A DNA stretch of 64,000 nt from Hortaea werneckii (lineage: Eukaryota > Ascomycota > Dothideomycetes > Mycosphaerellales > Teratosphaeriaceae): the NCBI GenBank assembly GCA_037044905.1, contig JBAOKB010000061.1:434001-498000 (forward strand). The letters run 5' to 3'. Shown here one piece after another: positions 33,634 through 44,000 of this stretch. Position 1 is the first letter of the stretch, and each line of letters begins with the position of its first letter. The notes beneath the pieces are model-generated. The model was given only the letters and a program-made list of their open reading frames with translations. It did not search any database and was not told the origin of the DNA. Position numbers and translations under genes: made by a program.

Positions 33634-34094
33634 TCAAGCAGTAAAGCGGTACCTCATTCCCTTCCTGGGCTTCAAAACCGGAACCTCATCCCTGGCTTCG
33701 ATCACGCCCGCTTTGCCCTCGGCGGCCATGTAGTTGTGGACGAACGTCCGCATCCGCTGGATGAGACCGGCATCCTCTCGCTTGCGCTCTAGCATCGTTC
33801 GCTCGTCGGTCGTGGAGTCGAAGTCGACGTCTGCGGCCCTGGCCACAGGCCATGCTGGGGTAGCTTCTCTGATGGAGTGCGCTGCGTGTATCTCGGCCTT
33901 GGGCACGGTCAGCTTACGTCGTCTGAATACTCGGCCATCGGAGCATGTGATGGGCAGCCTTGTGAATCGGTACATACCTCTGATTGACCCTCTGACCATC
34001 TGCGTTCGATGTCGTTGAAGTCTGACGGAAGAGGCTTTGCGAGCGTACTGGACGAGCATGCTGCGAACAGCAGTAAGGTGATATCGAAACGCAT
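33634..34094 (-). CDS. small secreted protein, 126 aa, with dibasic sites
   Basis: Two exons: the ATG at 34094 gives a classic signal peptide (MRFDITLLLFAACSSSTLA, cleavage near residue 19). The intron is at 33898-33977 (GTATGT...GCTGACC...CCCAAG), in phase 0, and exon 2 ends at 33634. The mature part is charged, has no cysteine, and contains Kex2-type dibasic sites at RR 31-32 and KR 78-79. The predicted chain is therefore a short propeptide, a middle fragment and a C-terminal fragment beginning EDAGLIQRMRTF. I know no relative. It could be a processed secreted peptide, an effector-like protein or simply a small secreted protein. Confidence 0.7.
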
Positions 34095-35026
34095 CTTGCT
34101 GAGCCGTCGTGATCGGTGCTCCTTGTTTAGAAGAGCTAAAAGAACTGAGTGTGACTGTTCGAATGCTTGGACTAGCGAGGGTATATGATGTTGTAATGAA
34201 TGACTGTGGTGGCTGCCAGATGAAAGACAGGGCACCACCTCAAGATACTTATCTATGTGAAGTCGTCGTACATCAGGCTCCTGTCTTGACGGTCTCGACT
34301 CCCAATTCAGTCAAGTGGGGGTTAGAGCATCTGCAAGGCACCGTGACAGGCGCTCTTGAATCATGCAAGAAGTCTTTCAACGTGCCAGGTGTGACTGGGT
34401 GGCGGGCAGGGACATGCTTTGTGTTTCGCGTCAGTCCTCACAACTCAGGAAGCGGAGAGGGCGTAGTCAAAGTGGTTGCATAGAGTGCGCGCATGAGGAA
34501 TGGACGTTATGGATTTGAAGCAAGGGGCCGGCCCCAGGGGAGACATTTTTCGCCAAACCTCCTCGCTGAAGTTTCTCATCGAGACCTCCTCATGAATCGA
34601 TGCAATTGGTGCGTGTCTCTACAACGGTATGATCTAATAGCCTCTAGCCGTGTGTGGCTGGCTTGGGGGGTATCTGTACCTTGTAAAACGTTCTTGCGCC
34701 CTTTCGGAGCCTGCCGCTTGCGCCGTAATCATTGATATACCTTGCTCATTGCTGAGCCGTCTCCAGATGTCTCCCGACATTCTTCGACATTGCACACAGT
34801 AAAGTCAACCACGCTACGACTGCCTTCTTATGCTGCCAAAACCACCGAGTTGGCCAAAGGGTGCACCGAAGTTCGTACTAGCCTTCTTCTTGAGCTTGAT
34901 ACCGCCGACCTCGAACTGCTCAGACTCGTTTGACGGCTGGTGAGAAATTGGTGCACCGTTCGGCGAAATCACTGCAGAGGGACTGAAATTGTGCGAACCG
35001 TCTTCGGCCGGTCTATAGGCTTCTTG
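34095..35026. other. intergenic region
   Basis: About 930 bases upstream of the secreted-protein gene and downstream of the next minus-strand gene. Frames present are short and uninformative. No gene is supported. Confidence 0.4.
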
Positions 35027-36207
35027 TCAGCCCCACCATGTATTGACAAAGCTGGCGGAAGGATCTTCGACGTACTTGCTCGCTTCTACTTTGTCACTAG
35101 CATCTGCTGGTTCTGCAGGAGATGCCACTCCAGGTGTTGGCTGTGAGAAGATCATTGGCTTGCCCTCATCTGGGTGCGAACACAACCGCTCAAGCCTCTG
35201 AGACAGTGCATCTAGGGTGAAGTTGGTCTCATCGGGTTGATGAGGCAGCTCTGGTAGATTTAATGGACCGGTTAGCTCCTTGTCTTCATCTTCGGGGGTA
35301 CTCCGTGACAAAAACGTGTTCATGTGGGTGTTATTCCGGGTCGGTGTATCCTCGATACCGTCCATTGGAATGTTATGTAGAGGCGGCGTTGGGGGCCTAG
35401 TCGATTTCAATGGAGTGTGCCCAGCCAATGCGCGATTGCTGAGGGGTAGTGGCGATTGCACCGCTGCGGTACACGGAGGCGAGACTGGTATTTCATCGAT
35501 CTTAAGGGAAGGCCCGTCGACGGTAACGGAGCTCGTGCGCTGCGACTGTGATCGACTTGACCGCTGTGGTGCTGGGATAGCTGGTCGTCCCGGCATATTG
35601 ATTGACCGAGGCGCCCCACTGCGCCTCTGGGATAGTGAGACTGTGTTCTCGTCTTCTATGATAGCAGGTAGCTTTTGAGAGCTGGTCGTGGCTCGATGTG
35701 GAGGTGAGGTCAAGTTGCTGCTACTGCTGCCGGCCGTAAGGGGCGAAATGACAGGTGACTTGGCCGGACTATAATACATGTCAGCTCCGCGCGAAAGCCC
35801 TCTCCGAGCCTTGCCATTCTTCTCCCGCACCTGTGATGATCGCGATTCTTCAGCAGCTGCTCCAGCTTCGCGATGCGTTGGTAGAGGGAGCCTCTCTCTA
35901 GGCTCCACACCTGCCTCTCAGCAGCAAAGGCATCATGTAGCAACCGTATTGCGTTCGCCTGCTGGTCGACAATGGCCTGCAACGCGGGCTCATTGCCCTG
36001 CGCCTGTGGGCTCAACAGACCCATGGTAGACTGCGAGTCTGGGTGAGATGATAAAGGGTCGGTATCGAAGTTCTGTGAGGGCGGAATCCGGGGAGCGAGG
36101 GCGTCGTTGGATGTTGGAGCGAAGGCGAGCGGCGGACTCTTTCTCGCGGGAGGAGCTGGTGGTGGTGGTGGCGGCGAGACTCTGAACTCGCTCTCGGCAG
36201 AATCCAT
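35027..36207 (-). CDS. hypothetical disordered protein with short coiled coil (one frameshift)
   Basis: Function unknown. The ATG at 36207 begins a Pro-rich N-terminus (FRVSPPPPPPAPP). A helical coiled-coil segment follows (LQAIVDQQANAIRLLHDAFA, then LERGSLYQRIAKLEQLLKN, about residues 77-122). The frame then drifts into nonsense, while the adjacent frame resumes with REKNGKARRGLSRGADMYY and a Ser/Pro-rich tail to 35027. One base appears missing near 35827-35850. A splice is unlikely, because the two coding frames overlap with no space for an intron. The tail has several SP/TP pairs and an RLERL helix near the end (LDALSQRLERLCSHPDEG). The total is about 390 residues. Confidence 0.65.
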
Positions 36208-37395
36208 GATGGGGATGTCATGCGCTGTTAGGGCAGCTACCGCCCTTGGTGAGGTGGCCGTCGGCGTCAGGTAGGGGCCTGATGAATGAGACCAACCGAC
36301 GGTAGCGCACTACTACTACTGTGCTGGATAACACGCAAGCACGAAAGTGGAAAGGCCATGCAGGAGCGAGCGAATGAGATCATTGGGTATCTAGGATAGC
36401 GTGTCGGCCCGTGGACTGCCCCTTCGTCCCTGACGATCGGCTCCAATCACAAGTACCCGGCGCGCTCCGGCAGAAGCGAAGAAGCCTTCTCGAAGATCTT
36501 AACCGAACTTAAAGCGCCAGGGCGTTGTCCGTTTCAGAGGCGGTCTATCTTCTCGAGCGTCCCGGTTGGCAACAGTATTTCCTTCCGCTGTATAAGCGAT
36601 GCAGGGACTATCATGGAGCCCGATTGAGCGACTTGCTCAGCGGCAATAATACGGCAACGGGAGCTTGGTTACCCGCAGAAGCCGCATAGGCAGGCAGTAG
36701 CAGGGGGACATCATAATGCCGTACAAGATCAAGATGCTTCTAATTAACGAAGTCGAGAGGAAATGCTGGATCTGGGTAGGCATCCAGGCATTGAGGCGCT
36801 TAACATATAGTGCCAAGAAGCATGCGCTGTTGTCGATTCCAGCTTCTACCAGCAACGATACCAACCAGCGAAGACCTGGAACGACGGTGCTGAGAAAGCT
36901 TCACGGGGATAGCGCTCGCTCTCATTTTTGCTCTATCTTGTATATCGTAACAAAGGCCTCAGACAGACCGCCTGAACAACAAGGAAGACTGAGCTTTTAG
37001 GGCACAGCGCTCGGCCGTCTCTTTACTGTACTTTAGGCATGGCTTTGGGATGATCTAAAAATGACGGCGAATCACCCAGGCGTTAATAGCATTTCTGACT
37101 GCAGCTGAAAATGGAGGATAGACCTAAGAGTCAGGTGCTGGCCGCGAGGCATCATTCTGCATAGCGGTTGGTGGTCTGTAAACAGCGGCCCAGCGTCGCG
37201 TGACTTCCTAATGTAGGCTGTGGCGCAGCTCTCCGCACAGCCACTCGGATTTGGCCAACTTACACGAACGCGAAGTCCGCCCCCTCGACCACCGCACGGC
37301 ACCCTACCGTCGCTGCTCCCTGAAGGCGATCCGATCGACTTCACGCTTCTCTCGTTCTCTTCTCTCTTTATGCTGCCTGAGTAGCGATATCGACA
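36208..37395. other. divergent intergenic region
   Basis: About 1.2 kb between the coiled-coil gene (-) and the lectin gene (+). Frames here are short, or antisense to the lectin exon. No gene is supported. It presumably carries both promoters. Confidence 0.4.
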
Positions 37396-38424
37396 ATGTT
37401 TCTTCCCAACCTCATGTGGGCGCTGCTGCTGGCAGCATTGAGCCCATTGGCAGTTGCTCAGCAGGATGAGCAGTCGGACGTCAAGTCCATCCCGCTGCGT
37501 ACGCACAGCTTGCAGCAGGTAAGAAGGAAAGCGCCAGTCTCGGTGGCAGATGGCGGGCGTGAAAGCTAACGGGTTCTTCTCCAGCCATACCTGGATAGCG
37601 ACATGCAGTCCCGTTGGTTCGATTTTGGAGGGACTACAGTTGTTCGCGCGGACCAGTATATCCGCCTTACCTCGCAGCAGCCCTCTCAGTCCGGCTGGAT
37701 CTTTTCGCGTGTCCCGCTTACAGCGACGAACTGGGAGATCGAGGTGGAGTTCAAGATTCATGGAACTGGCAACCTATTCGGGGATGGCATGGCCATGTGG
37801 GTGACGAAAGATCGCGCAGAGCAGGGACCGGTGTTTGGTATGAAGGATCAATTCGAGGGCTTGGGGCTTTTCTTCGACACGTACAAGAACAACAGGCCAG
37901 GCGTGGTTTTCCCGTATGTCATGGCTATGGTTGGTGATGGGCAGACGAGTTACGATCAGGGTAGTGACGGCAAGGCAAACGAACTGGCGGGCTGCTCAGC
38001 AAGGGGTGTACGGAACGCGGACTTCCCGACCAAGGCGAGGGTCACGTATTTCCAGGACAAGCAATTGACCGTGGACTTGATGTACAAGAAGGAGGATGAA
38101 TGGACCCGTTGCTTTGAGGTGCCCAACGTCAAGCTTCCGTCCGTGAGCTACTTGGGTTTCAGTGCTGAGACCGGCGAGCTCAGCGACAAACACGACATTG
38201 TAAAGGTGGACACGAAGAACCTGTACTCACCGACTGGCCAGACGAAGAAGGGCGCGGCTGGTAGCAAGGAGTACAGCAGGAGCAAAGGTACTACTCAGAG
38301 CCCGCCGACCGAGAGCGGAGGCTGGCTGTGGTTCTTCACGAAGTTCCTGTTCTTCGGCCTTGCCTTGGCAGGCGCTTATGTTGGATTTACGATCTACCGC
38401 ACGAAGAGGAGGGACAGGTTCTAA
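37396..38424 (+). CDS. L-type lectin-like ER/Golgi cargo receptor
   Basis: A VIP36/ERGIC-53/Emp47-type lectin that binds high-mannose glycans on cargo in the early secretory pathway. Two exons: the ATG at 37396 gives a signal peptide (MFLPNLMWALLLAALSPLAVA). The intron is at 37519-37584 (GTAAGA...GCTAAC...CCAG). Exon 2 carries the lectin domain: GGTTVVRADQYIRLTS, EVEFKIHGTGNLFGDGMAMW, GLGLFFDTYKNN and the paired cysteines of the family. A linker and one transmembrane helix (FLFFGLALAGAYVGFTIY) follow. The short cytosolic tail KRRDRF is basic with a terminal aromatic, as expected for ER-exit and retrieval sorting. The spliced protein is 320 residues and intact. Confidence 0.92.
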
Positions 38425-39596
38425 AATGGGAGAGGGGAAGAAAAAGTATCTTGATAGCGTTCAAGCAGCTTCTCTGTAGCATAACCGCGAAACGTGTGTA
38501 AATGTCCTCAGATTAGCTCTCTTAGAGTTCTCACTGACAACCTGACCTCGACCTCCGTGGGGAAGAAGAGGCCGGCTGCCTGCAACTTTGGCTTTTGTAT
38601 ATAATCATCAACGGACATGATCAGATCACGCGTCAACCACTGCAGCAGCCCTGAGCAATCGTCGTTTGTCCTCACAGGAAGTCGGGTCAGCTTCAGAAGA
38701 CGGAGCGATGCGCTGCTCCGATTGAAAACTATCATTTTTTTTTCTTGTCCTCATCGCTCCCGCCACCCCTAACCCTGAAGGACAGAGGCAGACGGCGAGC
38801 TGGACTAAATCTGCTGGTCGTCGGTCATGGGCGCACCATAATGCTAACACGTCTTCGTCGGCTTTCTCGTTATCTCTGCTCTAAATCCGATAGTCGGTGA
38901 TGCCGCGGGTTGACTGGGTGATGCTGTTGTTTTCGAAAAGGAAAGAATTGAAGCGAAAAAAGTCGAACAAAGTCAAAGCGAGTCCTAAGATTTCTGTTCA
39001 TGATTCAGTCATTCATCTCGGAGCCGCACGTGCAGCCATCACTAATGTGTTGGGAGCGGCGACCTGCTTCATGACTGAAACCGACCGCGGCTACGCGCAG
39101 GAGACAGTACTGTAGCTCGTGATTGTTCTCGTCATCAGACGTCACTGGGGGTATTAGCCTTACTCTTCACGTGAAAGCGTGTCTTACTCCATTCTCACCT
39201 CGCTGTTCGAACTTCTTCACTTCTTCCCTATCCTCACATCAGGAAAACGAGTGGTGAGCTTCACCGCGAACTTCGCGAATGCAGGCGCCCTAGCGCGTTG
39301 TCCAGTCCATGGGAACCCCAGCCTGAGGCATTCACCACGCCTGCCTAACCTACCTAGGTAGGGACGTAGCCCACCTGCCCGCAACTTCAAACTACTCACA
39401 GGAAAGGGATGTGCCAGACCGCATCGACATAGGTGGAATGGATGAATGACAGGAAGATGTTTTGATGATATGATGCACATGATGCAGCTTGTAGTGAGGG
39501 TCACTCCGTTTGAGGGTCTATCTGGCTTTGTCCTCGATTGGAGCATCACTCTATCAAATCTGTCCTTATTACATTGGTTATCACAAGACAAACAGC
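38425..39596. other. convergent intergenic region
   Basis: About 1.17 kb between the lectin gene (+) and the short-chain dehydrogenase gene (-). It includes an A/T homopolymer near 38735-38745 and a palindrome at 39349-39362. No gene is supported. Confidence 0.4.
39349..39362. repeat. 14-base perfect palindrome built on CCTAGG
   Basis: CCTACCTAGGTAGG reads the same on both strands. Elements of this type are seen scattered in ascomycete intergenic DNA. No function is implied. Confidence 0.6.
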
Positions 39597-40399
39597 TCAC
39601 AACCACTGCTTATTCCCCAAGTGCGAGACAAAAGATCCTCCCATAGTCTCCACCGCAGCATGATCGATAACCTTCATCTGCGCCTTAATACTATCCTCTG
39701 CGGACATGGGCCCTTGAAATGAGGAGCATACCTCATGAATGCTTCAACTATTGACTGCATCCCCGCTATCTCCCTTTCCGTCGTAGGTTGCTCAGCACTG
39801 GTCTGGACATAACCAGGACTGATACAAAAGCAGCAAATCCCCTCTTTCTTCCCCAATGCGGCGTGGTATTTGGCCATGAGCGCGTTCGTCGCAGCTTTGG
39901 AAACGCTGTAAGGTCCCGCTACTGCGATATCGTAGTCGTTGATGAGATCGAGATCCGCCATGCCGCTGGAGAGCGTCACGATTTTCTTCACGTGCCCCTT
40001 CCGGATCAAGGGCAGGAAGGCGTTGATGGTGTGAGCTACGCCGACCACGTTGGCCTGGAAGGTCGTCATCAGGTCCTCTTGAAGTTCATCCGGTGTCTGT
40101 TGGGTCACATCCAAAAATGCACTTCGGGGTGCAATCAATGCGGCGTTGTTGATCAGGACGTCTAGGCCACCCCCGGTGATAGTGGCAACCTCGTCAGCTG
40201 CTGATGCAAGTGCCTTTGCATCAGTGATGTCGGCAGAGACGACTTGGACATTGTTGAAACCGTCTTTGGCTAATTGCTTTTCGGTGGCTGACTTGTTGCG
40301 GACAAGGCCTATGACCGTGTTGCCTTCGATTGAGGCCAAGTGCTTCACAAAGGCGAGACCGAGGCCACGAGAGGCGCCTGTAACGACGTAGCTGGGCAT
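39597..40399 (-). CDS. short-chain dehydrogenase/reductase (one frameshift)
   Basis: A classical SDR oxidoreductase resembling the C-factor/sniffer-like group. The ATG at 40399 begins MPSYVVTGASRGLGLAF with the TGxxxGxG cofactor motif. NNA appears in GLDVLINNAALI. The catalytic Ser is in IVTLSSGMAD and the YxxxK is in PYSVSKAATNALM. The frame breaks near 39708-39710, where HFKGP runs into non-family residues. The neighbouring frame continues with SAEDSIKAQMKVIDHAA and ends SHLGNKQWL at the stop 39597-39599. One more C in the C-run restores register. The length would be about 265 residues. The substrate is unknown. Confidence 0.88.
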
Positions 40400-41054
40400 G
40401 ATTGCAAAGATATCAAATAATAACAGTTCGTGTTCTACAACAATTGCAAAGGCGTTGATTGCTACTGCGAGGGGGCCATCCGACTTGGGCGCCGGCCTCT
40501 CCTTTTTGTCTTGTCGAGTGCAATTGCTATCTCTGTAGGTCAAGCGCCATTGCTTATAATGCAAACGAAGACACGCGTGCAGTGGCCTTTCTGCATGATG
40601 CGCTAACCCAGTCTTCAAGGCTCAATGTTGATCAATGTCCAATGTTCAATGTTGTTTCCACTGCTCTGCTGACCAATCCAACATGTGGCTAGAGGCCTAG
40701 ATCTGATTCCGCTACGTGCCTTTGAAAGCAGTGGCGCCACTAAGATTGCTTAGCTATGGCGGATGCGCTTCACATTGCACACGTAAAAGATATGTCAGCA
40801 TTCTCGACATGCATACAGTATGCAGGAACAAGGCATCAGAAACCTCATGTAAAGACGGAGAAACTTCCACGATGATTCAATCAATTTTGATTTCGGTTTT
40901 TCTCGCTAAAGACTTTATCAATCAAACATCCTTTCCCGCCCACAAGACAAAGAAAGTTACGAGATCTCTTCGCGTTCCCATCCCTGACAATGTTGAAACG
41001 ATACATAGCAAAAAGATGAAAAAACAAATGCAGATGAAGGCACCGCTCATGGGC
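40400..41054. other. intergenic region
   Basis: 655 bases lie between the dehydrogenase start and the ApsA stop, both on the minus strand. It is AT-richer near 40860-41030. No gene is recognised. Confidence 0.4.
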
Positions 41055-44000
41055 TTATTCACCGCGCCTAGGTCTCGAAGAGACGCTCATGGGCTCGGCC
41101 TTTGGCGGATGCGAGTGTGAGTGCGACGAAGAACCGCCCATCTTGGATGCGAAGCTAGCGTGCCTGCCGCCCCTATGCGACAAGGACCCCACATCATGTT
41201 TGCCTAGATCGGTCATCAGCATTGAGTATCGAGATTTGCGGGGACGGTTATACTGACCGTCACAGCAGGCCCTGACATTCTCGAGCCTGTCAGCCTGCTC
41301 TTCTTGCCGTTGGATGACAGCACGAAGGTCTTCGGCGCTATCGCCGACGACGCTGGCTTCATAGATGTCGGATGGATCGTTCGGGGTCAGACGTCCGCCT
41401 CGAGTGGTACTAATACTCGGTCGGCCGTGGCTGGTGGAGAAGCTCCCGCGCTGGCTGCTACCAGGCCGCAGTTTGCTTGTGAAGGAGTTGAAGCGGCCAG
41501 CCATGCTCGGTGTACCGCTTTGCATCGTGCTAGTCCTTTCGTCTGCTTCAGAAATTGGCGGTGGTGTTGGGGTGACGGCGCCTTGCTGTCTCAGAGTAGA
41601 AGCCGGATGCCTGTGAGCTAGACTGCTTGGAGGTTCGCGTTTCTGTGGACTGTTCGGTCGCGTCGATCTACTGTTGTAGCTGCTCATACTTTGTCGGCTG
41701 CGACTACGATCACGGCCCGTCATTCGGCTTATGCTCCTCATGATGCTGAATCCAGGGTTGAATTCATCCAGATCCTCGGTCGCGAACTCGTCTTCGGCTT
41801 CACCTTTCTCCTGCTCAGTGCGTAGCAGGAGGTAGGAGAGCGCGTTGAACCAGGTCTCGTGTCTTTGACCTGTGGGTGCTGTGAAGACGATCTCACGGCC
41901 AGGCGTAACGACCACGATGGACTTGCGGTGCAGACCGGGAGGGTAAGCATTGTCATCAGTGACCACCCGTACTGCCTGGATTGCCATGCTCTTGGCTTTA
42001 AGCATGCTCGCGCCGGCCGTGCTGGGGTCTCGCTCGCTCCAATACAAGGTTCTGGTGTACGGGTGAATCCAGAAGAAACGCCTGTGCCGTGTGTTTGAAG
42101 TCTCGCTTCGGCCGGCCTTGCGGGTATACTTCCACAGATACTCGCCAATCATAGTCTGTGTGATGGCCTGGATCATTCTTGGGTCAGTGGAAGGCTTAAT
42201 ATCGCTTGGATAGATCAAATTGCCGCGAGTAATGTTGAAGCGCTCATCAAGCTCCGAGGCAAACGATGACACAGACTCCCTGCGAGAGAGGCCAGTGCTG
42301 GATGGGCTTTGCATTTGAGACTTGCTCTCGCGAAGTCTTGGGCGCGGTGTGGTGCCATCACGTGACTGTGATCGTTCTTGGACGAAGTCTGCAGCCGTTT
42401 TCGATCTGCCCTGCTTGTACGCCGAAGCTGGCATCTTTGGAGGACCCATAGTCCCGGTCGATGCCCCTGAAGGCGTGCCAGGCCGCCCCTGGGATGCAAG
42501 CGTGATCTTCTGCGTATAGTCTTCTGGAAGCGGAGGGGGTACACGCTCAGCAGTTTTGCTTCGCATACTCGTCGCGCTGCCTGGTCGTCGCGGGCCTCTG
42601 TCCCGGCCCGCATCGGCAGCGGCGGCAGCATCAACAGGCGTTTGTGATGGCGGGTTGCTCGATCCCTCAATTGAACGCCTTTGAGGAAAGCTAGACTTGA
42701 AAGGCGAAACCGCTGCGTCTGTCATTGAGGAGGCCCTGCTCTTGTTACGCAGCATCTCCTCAATTTGATCTCCTGACACTGCTGTTTGCGATCCTCCATC
42801 TGTCATTGCAGCCTTGGTTGGCTGAGACTTATCATCGCCCACGACCGCAGGCCCGTTTTGGACCACATTAGGCTGTACATCTGCCAAAGGCATCCTTGTA
42901 GGCGCATTGGACACCTGTTCAGGGTCCGAATCGTCGCCGAACACAAGAGTAGGGACATTTCCTTGGCCTTCTCGTACGCCGCCAAAGACCCTTGGCTCGA
43001 TGAGCCTCTTGTCATCTTGTGCAATCTGAGAAGGCTTCTCAGCTTGAGACGCGGGCGTCGACATAGACCTGTTCCGAATAACCGAAAGCGGCGCTGGCAC
43101 TGCGACCAAGTCTGCCATGGGCTGCGAGGTGTCTTCGGCCGGGGAAACCTCTCTGGTGGCTTGCTCCTGTTGTGGGGCAGACTCTGCAAATAGAGCTGCG
43201 CCCGGTCTCGCAGAGTCTGTGCCTGGGATCGCATCCTTGCTTGGAGTCGCGAGGTCTGCCGCTGGCTGACTTTCCTTGAAGAACATCCCAAGTCTCCTGG
43301 AGCTGCGCTTAGGTAGGATGGGCGTTGCAAACCCAGGCGAAGGTTCATATGCCTGTGCGTCCACGTTCGAGAACCCGAAAGTATCAGGCGTTTCTGCTGC
43401 GACAGGAATGGAAGCTGCAGCGGCATGAGGCACTTCGCTCTTGACTGGAGTGGCAACAGCCTCGATCCGCTTCTGTGGTGGCGGAGATACTGGCTCAGTC
43501 TCCTGCGACAGTATGGTCGAGTGCGCAAAAGCCACAGGAGATTGCACGTCTGAAGCAGGGCCAACTCCTTTGTCTACTGTTGGCCTTTCTGCAGCGGTAT
43601 GAGGCTCTTCGCTCTTGACTGGAGTGGCAATGGCCTCGATCTGCTTCTGTGGTGGCGGAGATACTGGTTCAGTCTCCTGTGACAGTATGGTCGAATGCGC
43701 AAAAGCCACAGGAGATTGCGCGTCTGAAGCAGGGTCGACTCCCTTGTCTACTGTTGGCTTCTTCTGCATAGGCGAGCGGGCAGGAGACCAGCGTCCAGCT
43801 CGTCTGCTTCACCGTATTCAGAGCTACTGGAAGACGAAGAATCTCCTGGCTGTTCAAGGTCAGCAGACACATTCCGTTGATTCTCAGCACCGCCCTCAGC
43901 CTGCTCGACCTGCTCTGAATCGTTGCCGCTAAGCTTCCCAAGCCCGAAACCAGCGAGCGTGCCAGCGGCGACTTCGGCCACCCTTTCTGAAAGCCCAGGT

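Noticed and set aside
37072..37761. Minus-strand frame of 229 codons overlapping the lectin gene
   Set aside because: It runs antisense through the lectin signal peptide, intron and domain and has no family resemblance.
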